This document shows, in pieces, positions 11,408-25,551 of a DNA stretch of 64,000 nt. Position 1 is the first letter of the stretch, and each line of letters starts with the position of its first letter. Position numbers and translations under genes: made by a program. The notes below the pieces were generated by a model, which did no database searches, was not told the DNA's origin, and saw only the letters and a list, made by a program, of their open reading frames with translations. The stretch comes from Tubulanus polymorphus (taxonomy: Eukaryota > Nemertea > Palaeonemertea > Tubulaniformes > Tubulanidae): NCBI RefSeq assembly GCF_964204645.1, contig NC_134025.1:682001-746000 (forward strand), in the 5' to 3' direction.

Positions 11408-13015
11408 ATTTTATGATGTCAGAGAAAGTTGAAGTTTTGGGGGATGGAGAAGCGGAGGGTGTAGGGTGGAAGGGTAGAAGGGTGGAGGTGGGGGATGGCG
11501 GGTGGAGGCAAGGTGCACCCAATTCGTGTGTGTATATCATTTTTGTATATGAAATCGTTGTAATTATCAGGATATGAATTTGTTAAATAAGATATCAATC
11601 ATTGCACGGTGCGGTTGCATGGCGCGGTTGCACGGCGCGGTTGCACGGTGCGGTTGCACGGCGCGGTTGCACGGCGCGGTTGAATATGAATGAATTTTGT
11701 TTTTAAAGCAATGAAATCATAGTGGAAATATTCTGTATATATATAGTATTTTAACTGATGTTGGAAATCTGACCCTTAAATTATTCAAATCGTTCGTGAA
11801 ATTTGACGAAGATGTTTAGTAGGGTCAATTGGCCTCTAGGGTAAAATGTTATTGGAGTGTTTTTGGCCTGTAACATGTTGGGATCTATCTATCTCATGGG
11901 GTAGGTCTATATTAAGTTTCTTTTTTTCTCAACTCGGTCTGAGGTCTGAGGCACCATAACAAAGATTTTAGTCGTCTATACTGTATGGATTGTAGACTTC
12001 TGAAATGTAACAAAAGAGATATTTAACGACTAAAGGGTAAACCACTGACAGTGTATTATAACCGAGTATAGCTGTAGTGATAATCATGTCGTAGAAAAAC
12101 TTGTATTTCATCTCGCACAAATATTTTCGATGCGTAAATTATGTTTTTTTGCTCAACTCAATTGTAAATAAATGTAAAAAATAATATTCATCTGGTATTG
12201 AAATATTGATATATAATTGATCTATTGTTTTATCGTGTACAGAATGTATGGAATAATGTCACATACGACATTCATTAAATAATGTTATATCATATTATTG
12301 ATTAAGTAATTGTATAAAGATTTCTGTTGAATAAAAAACATCATTCATGAGAGGCTCTAATCAGTTAGTACATCTAGTTGTAAGATGATCATCTATCTAG
12401 CAATTCATTAACCCCGACATGGAATAGAATCAACTCCATGCGGAAACTGCGATGATCCGGCTCACTGTTCTCGGATAGTGTAATTGTAAATGAAACTAAC
12501 TTTTGACTAAAAAGCCTAACACGACAACTAAATGGGACTGAGCAAAATGAAATAAATGCAAAATTTCTGTTATCGCGATCCTACATAGGGCACGTTTCTT
12601 AGACAGTGTGGCGGAGGAAGGGGGGGGGGGGTTCTGCATGTTGTTCTTGCGTTTGCTGTCCGGATAGCCTTAATTCACTCAAAATGGCGCCTCAAAACGT
12701 GACCTCTTATTATCAATAGTAATAAAGTGTATTTGTGATTAAAAATGAATGTTTAATGGTATTTTCTTTGTCACTGAGAAGAGGAACTATAAAAAATGAG
12801 TTTGTAAATGACCCCCTCCCTCGAGCAGTCTGGGAGCTCGGTTATATTTCCCGTTTTGGTGGTGGAAAATTCTCCTTTGAAAAATTTGTGCGCAGCAAAT
12901 GGACTATAGAAACTCTTTGAAACTTTTCAAAAACGGCAGAATTGAAGTCACTATACCTGACTGATTACCATACCTAAATGACTCATCTGACTGACTAAAC
13001 GAGCCTTATTTATAA
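11408..13015. other. Galaxin 3' flank: short tandem repeats, no gene
   Basis: Contains a G-rich imperfect repeat (11440-11510), about six copies of a 14-base unit GCGGTTGCACGGCG (11605-11685), poly(A)-signal candidates at 12168 and 12330, and a run of 13 G at about 12618-12630. No convincing coding exon was found. Confidence 0.5.
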
Positions 13016-13017
13016 CT

Positions 13018-13262
13018 TATCGGTGGTGGTCGAGTGGTTAGCATGCCCGCCTGGCATGTAGGAGGTAGCATGCTCGAGTCCCGCTAGGTTTTCGTTGTGA
13101 GAGGACCCGGTTATGTTTAAGGTCGAGCGCAAATTTTGTTTTAGTAATTTTGTTTTAGATTTTGGGAATTTCGATAATCTTTTATCCGGTACTGTAACTG
13201 TATCTGAGATTACGTTGGTATGATGACCTGTGCATCTCCACGTCATGCTTTTTAAATCCAAT
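13018..13262 (+). mobile_element. tRNA-derived SINE-like element
   Basis: Starts with a tRNA-like head: an A-box-like GGTCGAGTGGTTAGC, an anticodon-arm-like GCATGCCCGCCTGGCATG, and a B-box-like GCTCGAGTCCC about 35 bases on. A body of unrelated, T-rich sequence follows. The anticodon loop resembles CTGGCAT (GGC anticodon), but the stem partner has decayed, so this is not a functional tRNA gene. The head is the evident source of the minisatellite unit at 7310-8604. Confidence 0.7.
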
Positions 13263-13615
13263 AAGGAAAAAAGACTGTTGAATTAAGCTACCACGATCAC
13301 CCATGGCTTCGAGGTTCTTGAATCTAAAATTCTAATAATATTTCTACGGGCTCTCAAACCGTATATAGATTTTTTGTGGAGCTAACATATTTTGAAAATT
13401 TGAGCATAGATAAAGGAATGCGATACATATCTTACTATACAATGAATAGCGAATGGTGATTATAGAGTATCTACGCAACAGTGTCATAATAAATGATAGC
13501 AGGATGACTGACGCTGAAATCCACGTACACAATTTGTAGAAACCGACGAAGAAGCAGTTTTTCATTTTACACTCAATGTGTAACCGGCAATACTTTTAGT
13601 ACAAATTCATATTTC

Positions 13616-14698
13616 ATGACGGAAAATACATCATCGGTCACGTTTTACTTCAATGTATCAGACATCACTACGGAAAGAGAAGGGTTTAAACCTCATCCTC
13701 GGTGTAAATACATTTATCATGCAGATTATAAACCATTTCATGAAAACTTTTATCTACGAATCATGACTTACATCATTTTTAGTGTTTCTGTTTCTGGCGT
13801 CTTCGCAAATTTGTTTTCTTTTATAATTCTAACTAAAGAACGTTCGACTAACACGAGTATATTCTATTTGAGATGTTTGGCTGTTACTGATCTGTTACTG
13901 TGCTTATCTTATGTGGTCATCGAGTTTCAGTATCATCTCTATAGCCACACCTTGTTACTGGACATGACCGCTAAATTTAACCACGAAATGAAACGTCTTT
14001 ATTCATATACACAAAATCTTAAACTCATATTTGTAGGCAGTTCTGATCTATTAACATTACTTATAGCTATAGACAGATATATTGCAGTTTGTTGGCCTCT
14101 AAAAGCGGTAAGAATTATAACCATTAAGAGAAGTTTCATCTACGTCGCTTTAGTTGTGGTAATTTCTGTGACTGACATCAGTAGTAGAAACATGTTCAGA
14201 TTCACAACTCGTCGATCCCGTAATGCATGCACCGGACACGAGAGATGGACTCAAAAGTACACAACCTTCGGTAAAAATATTTATCTGAGATATTATTCTA
14301 CATTTTTCCGGGCTCCGATATTTCTCTTTATCCCTACAGTGATAATGGTTGTAATAACTATCCGATTGATTTTCACGTTGAGACGCGCAGGAGCAGCGAG
14401 AAAAACAATGTCTACAAATAATCAAACTTCTAACAGCAGCAGCAGCAGTGACCGTAGTTTAACTCTGACATTAGTTCTCATTTCAGGTTTCGATTTAATC
14501 AAGCGAACTCTCGGTTTGAGAGCAGCAATAAGCAATTTCATTCGTATCCTTGGAGGTCAATATAAGAAATCAACATATTTTTATCCAATACAAAATTTAA
14601 TACGAATGATCGTAGCATCTTGTAATTTCTTTATCTACTGCGCTTCGAGGCGTCGCTTCAGAAATCAACTTCTAGCAATGTTTTTATCTTCTAAATAA
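13616..14698 (+). CDS. Class A GPCR, FMRFamide-receptor-like, paralogue 1 (intronless)
   Basis: A seven-helix receptor of 360 residues in one exon. Landmarks are N65 in TM1 (ANLFSF), D92 in TM2 (LAVTD), the DRY motif at 153-155 (IDRYIAVCWPL), P240 in TM5 (FIPTVIM), and a TM7 where CNFFIYC (near 336-342) replaces the usual NPxxY. That variant fits FMRFamide/orphan neuropeptide-like receptors of invertebrates. The N terminus has N-glycosylation sites (NTS, NVS). A serine run interrupts intracellular loop 3 (residues 274-278). The usual cysteine at the top of TM3 is not seen; the extracellular cysteines available are C30 and C205. Its closest relatives are the copies at 15614 and 43940. The stop overlaps an AATAAATAAA poly(A) signal. 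The ligand is unknown. Confidence 0.9.
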   Translation: MTENTSSVTFYFNVSDITTEREGFKPHPRCKYIYHADYKPFHENFYLRIMTYIIFSVSVSGVFANLFSFIILTKERSTNTSIFYLRCLAVTDLLLCLSYVVIEFQYHLYSHTLLLDMTAKFNHEMKRLYSYTQNLKLIFVGSSDLLTLLIAIDRYIAVCWPLKAVRIITIKRSFIYVALVVVISVTDISSRNMFRFTTRRSRNACTGHERWTQKYTTFGKNIYLRYYSTFFRAPIFLFIPTVIMVVITIRLIFTLRRAGAARKTMSTNNQTSNSSSSSDRSLTLTLVLISGFDLIKRTLGLRAAISNFIRILGGQYKKSTYFYPIQNLIRMIVASCNFFIYCASRRRFRNQLLAMFLSSK

Positions 14699-15613
14699 AT
14701 AAAAGGAATTGATTGACTTTACTCCGACTGTTTGACTGTTCATTGTGGCGGCATCGGGGGACACTTCTTGGTGATCGAATATTTATTTAAAGTCTTCTCA
14801 TGAATTTTTTTTCGCTTCATTTTATGCCGGGTATCATTCAATCACAGTTTATCAAAATTCGATGTTAAAGATGTTTCTTTCTACGTGTATTACGAATTTT
14901 CATTATCTTTTCTGCAATTAATTCACGCAACTGTTTAAGTCTAGTGGTGTCGGACCTAGTCAACTCATCCTCCCTCGGCAGGGATTCGGCACCGATTTCA
15001 ACACGTTCTAAAAGTTCAGGCCGATTACCGCAGTGTACCACTGATCTTAAATCCATCACCTGGTCAACTCTCAGTATCAGTATGGATCAACTTGGTATCT
15101 GGTCAACTCGGTATCTGGTCAACTCGGTATAACGCGTATTCGGCCAAGTCCATAAGTCGCTGTAAGTCCAAAAATGACCAATGAATAACGGTAGAATTGA
15201 ATGTAAATAGCACATGTTTAAAAGATGACCTAAATTGTTACTTTTTGATGCGAAAATTAAGCATAGAAAATTGATTCTTTTTTCTATAAATGTAAAAATA
15301 CGCTTAGCATCTCAATGTCAAACAATTCGGTTTATGCATCAATATTATATTTTTGTACCACAAAAATTCCAATATAATCCACGTATGTTGTAGACGGCCT
15401 TTCTTTTTATAAATATTTGAGTCGTACAAATAGTTCTGCCTGAATCGATACTGGAATTCTGAAACAGGCATAAATAAAGTTGATTTTGCGGTCGATGCTA
15501 AATTTACATTTCAATGTAATAATTATGTCCGATGATTGGAAGATGACTGCCGATGACGACAGAGTGATTTTGATAGCGATGAGAATTAGTCCAAGAAGAA
15601 GAAGAATCATTTT
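14699..15613. other. Interval between GPCR paralogues
   Basis: No gene is seen. A short tandem repeat of about 15 bases (TCGGTATCTGGTCAACTCGG) lies at 15055-15130. The region just upstream of the second GPCR does not resemble the one upstream of the first, so homology between the two copies starts close to the coding region. Confidence 0.4.
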
Positions 15614-16431
15614 ATGACGATGGAAAATACATCATCGGTCGCGTTTTACTTCAATGTATCGGACATCACTACGGAAAGAGAAGGGTTTAAACCTCATCCT
15701 CGGTGTAAATACATTCATCATGCTGATTATAAACCATTTCATGAAAACCTTTATCTACGAATCATGAATTATATCATTTTTAGTGTTTCTGTTTCTGGTG
15801 TTTTTGCAAATTTGTTTTCTTTTATAATTCTAACTAAAGAACGTTCGACTAACACGAGTATATTCTATTTGAGATGTTTGGCTGTTACTGATCTGTTTAC
15901 GTGTCTATTTTATGTGATCATCGAATTTCAGTATCATCTCTATAGCCACACCTTGTTACTGGACATGACCGCTAAATTCAACCACGATATGAAACGTCTT
16001 TATCCATATACGCAGAACGCTCAATTCATTTCCGGATCAATTTCTGGTCTATTAACATTACTTATAGCTTTAGACAGATATATTGCAGTTTGTTGGCCTC
16101 TAAAAGCGGTAAGAATTATAAGAATTAAGAGAAGTTACATCTACGTCGCTTTAGTTGTGGTAATTTGTATAACTGACATCTTAGGTAGAAACATGTTTAA
16201 GTACACAACTCGTCGATCCCGTAATCCATGCACCGGTCACGAGAGATGGACTCAAAAGTTCACAACCTTCGGTAAGAATATTTATCTGAGATATTATTCG
16301 ACATTTGTCCGGGCTCCGATATTTCTCTTTATCCCTACAGTGATAATGGTTGTAATAACTATCCGATTGATTTTCACGTTGAGACGCGCAGGAGCAGCGA
16401 GAAAAACAATGTCTACAAATAATCAAACTAC

Positions 16432-16465
<34 letters not shown>

Positions 16466-16714
16466 GACCGAAGTTTAACTCTGACATTAGTTCTCATTTC
16501 ATGTTTGTATTTGGTTAAACATGTTTTTACGATGAGAGCTGCCATTGTTAATTTCATTCGTCTCCTTGGAGGTCAATATACGAAATCGACATATATTCAT
16601 CCAATACAAAATTTAATACGAATGATCGTAGCATCTTGTAATTTCTATATTTACTGCGCTTCAAGGCGTCGCTTCAGAAATCAACTTCGAGCAATGTTGC
16701 GCTGTCCGATCTAG
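15614..16714 (+). CDS. Class A GPCR, FMRFamide-receptor-like, paralogue 2 (intronless)
   Basis: A receptor of 366 residues, nearly identical to the 13616 paralogue through TM1-TM3 and TM5, with more differences in TM3-TM4 and TM6. DRY, the TM1 Asn, the TM2 Asp and the CNFYIYC form of TM7 are all present. The loop-3 serine run is longer (ten Ser, encoded by AGC repeats). The C terminus ends MLRCPI instead of the LSSK ending shared by the other two intact copies; the TAG stop lies inside the left arm of the inverted-repeat element at 16711-16881, so insertion of that element has replaced the original end. It stands in tandem, same strand, about 0.9 kb after paralogue 1. Confidence 0.9.
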
Positions 16715-16881
16715 ACTGGTTGCCGGTCTCTACTTTAAGACTAGACTGGTCGCCTGTCCAATTCTGCGCCACCTGCATTCGCAGTCAGAATAGTCTTAGA
16801 CTGGTTGCCGGTCTCCATATTGAATGAGACAGGCAACCCGTCTAGAATAGTCTGAAAGTAGAGACCGGCAACTAGTCTACA
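16711..16881. mobile_element. Inverted-repeat MITE that abuts and ends a GPCR gene
   Basis: The left arm CTAGACTGGTTGCCGGTCTC is matched by GAGACCGGCAACTAGTCTA at the right, with further matches (TACTTT against AAAGTA). An internal copy of TAGACTGGTTGCCGGTCTCC at about 16798-16818 and a complementary GACAGGCAACCCGTCTAGA follow the same theme. The arm supplies the stop codon of the GPCR ending at 16714. Confidence 0.8.
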
Positions 16882-17948
16882 CTGAAGATATTCTCTGATA
16901 TTGATGGTTCGAATCCTGAAAGTGACAGATCTCGGGCGGTTCTCCCAGCTCTATAACCCTGGAAGTTTGTACCTGCAGTTTGAACCCCGATAAACAGAGA
17001 TTTTTTCCTGCGGCTCTTCTCTCAGCTCAATGTATATTTTCCAAAACGAAAAAAAAGATTTTTCTTTTCATGGGACAACATTTATATTTCATTTCCAACA
17101 CCGAAATTATCTATGAACAATACTTATTCATCCAGAACAGAATAATAAGAGCATACACTGGCATGTTAGGTAGTTTCTATGTTCTAAGTAGACTTCGCTT
17201 TAAGTCGGATCATTTTTGGAATGTGATAAACAACATTCAGTGCGACTTAACTTGACAGCTGGCTGGTACATAGGCCTAGTCAACAGATCGCAGTTAAACC
17301 AAACAGTTCTCTATCTGAGAGGATCCGACCACAGTGAAGTCTACTGTTGTTTAGTTACAATTTGAATTGATGAATGAAATACAAAATACAAAGTTTTACA
17401 CTTGTGACAGTTTATAAAGCACCTGTTAATCACATAAGATAATTTTTCATATTAGTTTTCAACATGCATTTAGAGTACTACATTCCAAAACTAGGCTTTC
17501 ATAACCTCGAAACTGAATACGTTTATTAATGTCATTCAATTATCCTCATCGCATTAAAGCTTTTTTTCATAATATCAATAAATACAGAATAATTTGTAGA
17601 AATTTATTCAATTACCGGTTTTGAAAATTCCCCCAAGAATCAGAGAGATGATATTATAATATAAGAGATTCATATAATAGTACAATAATAACGATACATA
17701 AATATATACAGTTACAAAATAAACTTGACAATTCACATATGCTATAAACAACATGTCTCTGAATACACTTTTGATTTGATTCTAAACATACATTGTTTCT
17801 AATACAACGTTTTAAATATTTGCATATTGAAAAAATGAAACCCTTCGGAATAAATACATATCAATTAAATTAAGTAATAATTAATTATAAATACAAAAAG
17901 TGTTTGTTTTAAAGCAAGAGTTAAATTTTTCAAGTACAGATGACTCCT
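16882..17948. other. No gene; repeat relatives and AT-rich sequence
   Basis: Holds a diverged member of the repeat family seen at 9940-10170 (about 16905-17035) and otherwise AT-rich sequence. Short ORFs are not recognised and have no family similarity that can be seen. Confidence 0.4.
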
Positions 17949-18156
17949 CTAAAGAAATGACACCTCGTTTCCCCTGATCGGCCGCGGGTCATTTTATAAA
18001 GCTGCAATCAAATTTGTAATCAGTCCATTTCTATAACTGCCGGGTCTGTTATTGTTAGCTTGATCATGATTTTAGAAAGAGTAATTTAAAGGGTAGATAT
18101 GCGGCCGGCCGGACGGTTCAACTGAGATTCAAAACGAGGTATCAATTTTTTCAGCC
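17949..18156 (+). mobile_element. MITE family 'GGCCGG', copy 2
   Basis: Terminal inverted repeats ATGACACCTCGTTTC and AAAACGAGGTATCA. Internal blocks are shared with copies 1 and 3: CGGGTCATTTTA, TCTATAACTGCCGGGTCTGT, TATTGTTAGCTTGATCA, GGGTAGATATGCGGCCGGCC. Confidence 0.8.
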
Positions 18157-18229
18157 TAATAATAAGACAAATACTTTTAGGTCAAATCATCCCTCATTCT
18201 TAAAAACATTAACATTCCTTCATTTAACT

Positions 18230-18655
18230 CAAACACAAATTACTGGTCGTTATAGATAAGAGGTAGGAGGATGAGGAGGAGGGGGAGGAGGAGAATGAGG
18301 AGGAGTCTACTGTACGATGATCACATTACTATTCATAGATTTATCTAAAACAACATGAAACTGTTTTTTAGAACCGTTTGTTGTAGAAGAACAGGTTCTG
18401 ACTCTCTCTCTCTCTCTTTCTCTCAGCCGATGACACCTCGAGCTTTCGATTCCATAATGATCGGATACTTTGAGATTCAATGAAGAATAATCACATCCAG
18501 TCCAGCTGGCTTTAACCCTTAATCTTCTAAAACATGGACACATCACTGAAAAATATAAAATCAAATTTATATGATAAACAAACAGTTTTTGAGTTTTTGA
18601 GCTGAATGTGGGTGATCAACAATGGGAAGAATGGAGATAAAGCATCAAATATCTG
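18230..18655. other. No clear gene; short G-rich and CT repeats
   Basis: A GAGGAGGAGG-type simple repeat (18255-18305) and a CTCTCTCTCTCT run (18402-18420). A minus-strand 85-codon ORF (18307-18564) is bounded by a plausible splice acceptor near 18546 and could be an exon of an unseen gene, but it is not recognised. Confidence 0.25.
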
Positions 18656-19062
18656 AGAGGATGCAGGGTCCAGACTGAGGGGGTAAAGGGTTGAGGCTGA
18701 GGGGGTAAAGGGTCTAGGCTTGAGGGGGTAAAGGGTCGAGGCATGAGGGGGTAAAGGGTCGAGGTTTGAGGGGGTAAAGGGTTGAGGCTTGAGGGGGTAA
18801 AGGGTCGAGGCTTGAGGGAGTTAAGGGTTGAGGGGGTAAAGGGTCGAGGCTTGAGGGGGTTAAGGGTTGAGGTTTGAGGGGGTAAAGGGTCGAGGCTTGA
18901 GGGGTAAAGGGTTGAGGCTTGAGGGAGCATAGGGTCGAGGCTTGAGGGGGTAAAGGGTCGAGGCTTGAGGGGGTTAAGGGTCCAGACTGCAGGGGGTAAA
19001 GGGTCCAGGCTGCAGGGGGTAAAGGGTCCAGGCTGAGGGGGTGCAGGGTCCAGGCTGCAGGA
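18655..19062. repeat. ~23-bp minisatellite
   Basis: About 17 copies of a unit with core GGGGGTAAAGGGTCGAGG followed by CTTGA, with variants (GGTTGAGG, GGTCCAGGCTGCAG). The plus strand is strongly purine-rich. The Pro/Leu/Thr-rich ORFs on the minus strand come from the repeat. Confidence 0.9.
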
Positions 19063-19678
19063 TTGGTGCACAAGTACAGAAATAACACACAGCCTAGTTA
19101 TACCACGCTATAATATCTAACATTCAGTTACATTACTTTATTGAAAAGACAATTTTCTTTCAATTTAGAAAAAAAAAACAACTTAATTCGCACAAGATCA
19201 AATGAACTCGTTGTTGAAATAGAGGCTGCAACAGTGTAATCGATATATCCACTACTGTTGTCATAGCAACACAAGTATAACTCATTGATCGGTGTTTGGG
19301 CGGAAATAAAAATCTATGGAATTACGACAACATTCATACTTTCATTCCTTCGTTTAGTATAAATTGCGATGTTTTTTCATGAAAATTGAAACTAAGACGA
19401 TTTATTTCTTAAATATAAATGACAATTTTGTCTAAAAAAGTGAGACTTAAAGATGGCATGAGAGTTACTTTGGTTAAATATTAATTATGGTACACAAACT
19501 TGCTTGAGTTGTCATTTGTCACATTACTGAAGTCATTTCTATTTTTGAGTCCCAATTTGTATTCCCAATTCAATTAAAGTTCTAATTCAAATGTAAGTCA
19601 TCATGGATGATACTTTGACAAGCACATTGAATAACTTACCAAATTGCTTGATTGAATTGAAGAAGTGAAACATAATAA

Positions 19679-22404
<2,726 letters not shown>

Positions 22405-25400
22405 TCAATACTTCGACATGCCTTGACCCCATCTGTCATATCGTTCGACACTTCTCCTCATTCTAGCTCCGCCTCTGGCCATCTCAAACTCATTATCGCA
22501 ACCATGACGCTCGAGTTGGTGGTCGCTACGGTTACTGGGTCTATAATTCTGTTCGAGGAATTGTTCGTGCTCTGTATTCACATTCGTTAAACCGAGTTCC
22601 CTGAAACAGAATAATAATCAATTTCTCATAAATGACGTAAATTGATAAACAAACACTGCCTAGATTTAATAAATACCGGTCCATCATTTGAAAGAAACGT
22701 TTTTTCTCTTCTAAATATTCCAGTATGACTGGATTAGACAGATCTGCTCTTCTTTTCACTGCAGGTTCCTCAACATCAGCTCGTCTAAACCGTTCCTCTC
22801 TGTTTTCAACATCAGCTCGTCTAAACTGTTCCTCTCTGTTTTCAACATCAGCTCGTCTAAACTGTTCCTCTCTGTTTTCAACATCAGCTCCTCTGAACCC
22901 TCCCTCTCTATCAGATCCTCTGAACAGTTCCTCTCTATTCTCACCACCTGTTAACAGAAAATTATCCTTTAACAATTAAAATTCTAGAATATCAAGTACG
23001 TATTAGGGATGGGGAGAGAATTAACTTACCCCCACTGTCCGTTGAAATATCAAACAGACTTGGAATTACAGGTCCATTTCGTATATTGTTCCTGCCTCCC
23101 CCCTGTCCAGAGTCCCAACCCCGATCCTCGTTTGGCCGCGAGTCCCATTCCCTGCCCCCTTTTGGTCCAGAGTCCCATCCCCTGCCCCTTCTTGGTCCAG
23201 AGTCCCATCCCCTGCCCCTTCTTGGCCCAGAGTCCCATTCCCTATTTTCTCTCCATCCAGAGTCTCTGTCTATTCCTGACCTTAAGTCATCTTCTCCTCT
23301 TGATCCAGAGTCCCATTCTCTGCCTCCTCGCTGTCCAGAGTCCCATTCCCTGCCCCTTCTTGGCCCAGAGTCCCATCCCCTGCCCCTTCTTGGCCCAGAG
23401 TCCCATTCCCTATTTTCTCTCCATCCAGAGTCTCTGTCTATTCCTGACCTTAAGTCATCTTCTCCTCTTGATCCATTGTCCCATTCTCCTCTCCATCCAG
23501 GGTCCCTCTCCATATCCTCTCTATTATTTGAGTCCCAACCTCGACCCTCTCTCAACCGATTATCCCTTCTCTCTTCTGACCTAAAGTCATCTTCCCTTCT
23601 TCCAAAGTCACCTCTAAAACCAGAGTCATTTCCTCTTTCAAAGTCATGTACACCGCCCATTCTCAATCCATGTTCATCACCAATTCCTGATCCATGTACA
23701 CTGCCCATTCTCAAGCCATGTTGATCACCCTTTCCAGGTCCATGTACACTGCCCACTCTCAATCCATGTTCACCCATTCCAGGTCCATGTACACTGCCCA
23801 CTCTCAATCCATGTTGATCACCCATTCCTAAACTGAATTCCCTGGATATTGTTGGATTGTATTGTCGCTCCATTTCAGTTGTTGGTCCAGTCACTGGTCC
23901 TCTGAAGTTCCCACCCATCATCTCATCGTCAACCCATCTTCTCTTCCTAATCTGGTTTCCATCAGATCCATGATTCCACTGATTTGCAGTTGTTCGTTGA
24001 TGAGATGCGCTGCCCTCCACACGAGGTTTCATAGCTTCACGTATGATTGACTCGATATCTCCGCCCCTTTTATGAAACTCCGCCTTTATCTGACTAGAAA
24101 TCTCTTTAACTTGTCCTACAATATGATAATTTATAAGTTGAAATAAAATGAGGGTGAAAATTTGTACACTTTACATTCAATAATTACCTTCAAGTTGTAT
24201 ATCTGCATGAGGGGGTCGTTCCAAGACTGGCTGCATTCCAGGGAATAAATGAGGTTCTGGTTGCGGGCGCATCACTGGACATAGCTCGGGTTTCGTAGGT
24301 GGCAGCACTGGTGCACTTTCGCGTACAACTCGTACTTTCTGACGACCTTCTTCGACCTCAATTTGCATCGCGAAATTTGACGCTAATTCAGAAAGTTCCG
24401 ATCGTTTTCGCTTTATTTCTTTGTTCGTAATATCTTCATACATTTCCTGATACGCCGGGTTTTCTTTCTGCGAAAATTTACAAATTCATATCGATGTTGA
24501 TGCAAGTCATTTTACCAAAATATCAATTTCCAATTCTATCAATATTAATTTAGACTTAGAGTTGCAGTTTATACTGAAGACATGCAATACTGATGATTTC
24601 ACTTGAGAGTAAATGATCGCTAGTTAATTAGGCTAAACAAAAATGATACCTTGTTTCTCCGCAGCGGCCGGGTAATTTTAGTAAAATATGATAAAATTTG
24701 TAAACAGTTCATTTCTATAGCGGCCGGGTCTGTTATGGTGAAATTGATCACGATTTAAAAAAAAGTAATGTATAGGGTAGATAGGCGGCCGGCCGGGTCA
24801 ACATTTAAGCTCAGCAGAGCGGAGAAACAAGGTATCAATTTTTTTTAGCCTTATAGGAATTACAATTATGTGTATTTTGTGATAAGTTTAATAAGGTTGG
24901 TATTTTCTGGGTCTTCGATAAGGTGGGTGCATTATACGTAGATCTCTATAATTACCATAGTTAAACACCGATGACGAACTCCTAATATATGAGACATTAT
25001 CAATCCGATATCCATTTTACCTCCACAAATACTACACGTATATCTCATTTGTAATTTGCCATTCGCGTCCAAACTGTGAAACTCAGTAATATACTGCAAA
25101 CCTAGAAAATGTAGGTACTTTTAAATGTAGGCTCATTAGGGTAATCAAGTCTCTGTATGATCAACTGTGGCAAGCGAGGATCCACCAGATGGCAGTCATG
25201 GGCAACAATACTGGCGTTCTTCTATTATTAAAATTAAATTCATTCAATGTTTAATAGAATCACTCTCTCTGTTTGAATCTTTAAAGGAATTTATCAAGGC
25301 ATTCTGATTTGCCTAAAGTTTGCTGCCTCGTGGGTGGCTAGAATTCTAAATGAAAATTACATGAATATGAACTAAATTTTGACAGAGTTGTTGTATTGTA

Positions 25401-25551
25401 GCTGGAGAACGGGGTCATCATCAATGCAAATAGGTGGAGTAGAGGTCTAATGTTATTTACCGATGACAGGTTCAATGCATCCTTCTAGTTTGACGTTTAA
25501 AACTGGTGTGGTATCTTCTTCATTAAACTCTTGACCGATGGTGTCCGACAT
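22405..25551 (-). CDS. C2H2-like zinc-finger protein with long Arg/Asp/Trp/Gly repeats, 6 exons
   Basis: Exons on the minus strand 25551-25461, 25101-24956, 24467-24188, 24115-23030, 22947-22677, 22600-22405 join in frame to 689 codons. Exon 2 encodes a single U1/matrin-type finger: GLQYITEFHSL, then YTCSICGGK (Cys-x2-Cys) and MSHILGVRHR (His-x5-His), which resembles RNA-associated fingers. Exon 3 is charged (NKEIKRKRSELSELASNF). The large exon 4 holds two tandem series: HGLRVGSVHGPGMGD-like units, then many units of RGWDSGPRRGRE type with acidic variants. Exon 5 has four tandem 12-residue NREEQFRRADVE units and EYLEEKKRFFQMMDR. The sequence looks like a low-complexity nuclear or RNA-binding protein. 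I do not recognise the orthologue. It sits between INAFM copies B and C on the same strand. Plus-strand ORFs inside exon 4 are antisense shadows. Confidence 0.78.
24631..24850 (+). mobile_element. MITE family 'GGCCGG', copy 3 (best preserved)
   Basis: Terminal inverted repeats of about 32 bases: GGCTAAACAAAAATGATACC then TTGTTTCTCCGC at the left, and GCGGAGAAACAAGGTATCAA then TTTTTTTTAGCC at the right. It is flanked by TTA on both sides, a likely 3-bp target duplication. Inside are two GCGGCCGGGT blocks and GGCGGCCGGCCGGG. There is no ORF. It lies in the intron between exons 2 and 3 of the zinc-finger gene. Confidence 0.88.

Noticed and set aside
13026-13090. Possible functional tRNA gene
   Set aside because: A- and B-box-like words are present, but the anticodon stem is mismatched and no closing acceptor stem is seen; a SINE head explains it better.
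14150-16426. Minus-strand ORFs at 14150-14425 and 16181-16426
   Set aside because: Shadows of the GPCR coding strand; they are near-identical to each other only because the GPCRs are.
18616-19088. Two overlapping Pro/Leu/Thr-rich minus-strand ORFs
   Set aside because: They follow the 23-base minisatellite in two frames at once, which is the mark of a repeat artefact.
23009-23724. 191- and 212-codon plus-strand ORFs
   Set aside because: Antisense to exon 4 of the zinc-finger gene; the repetitive coding strand leaves open frames opposite it.
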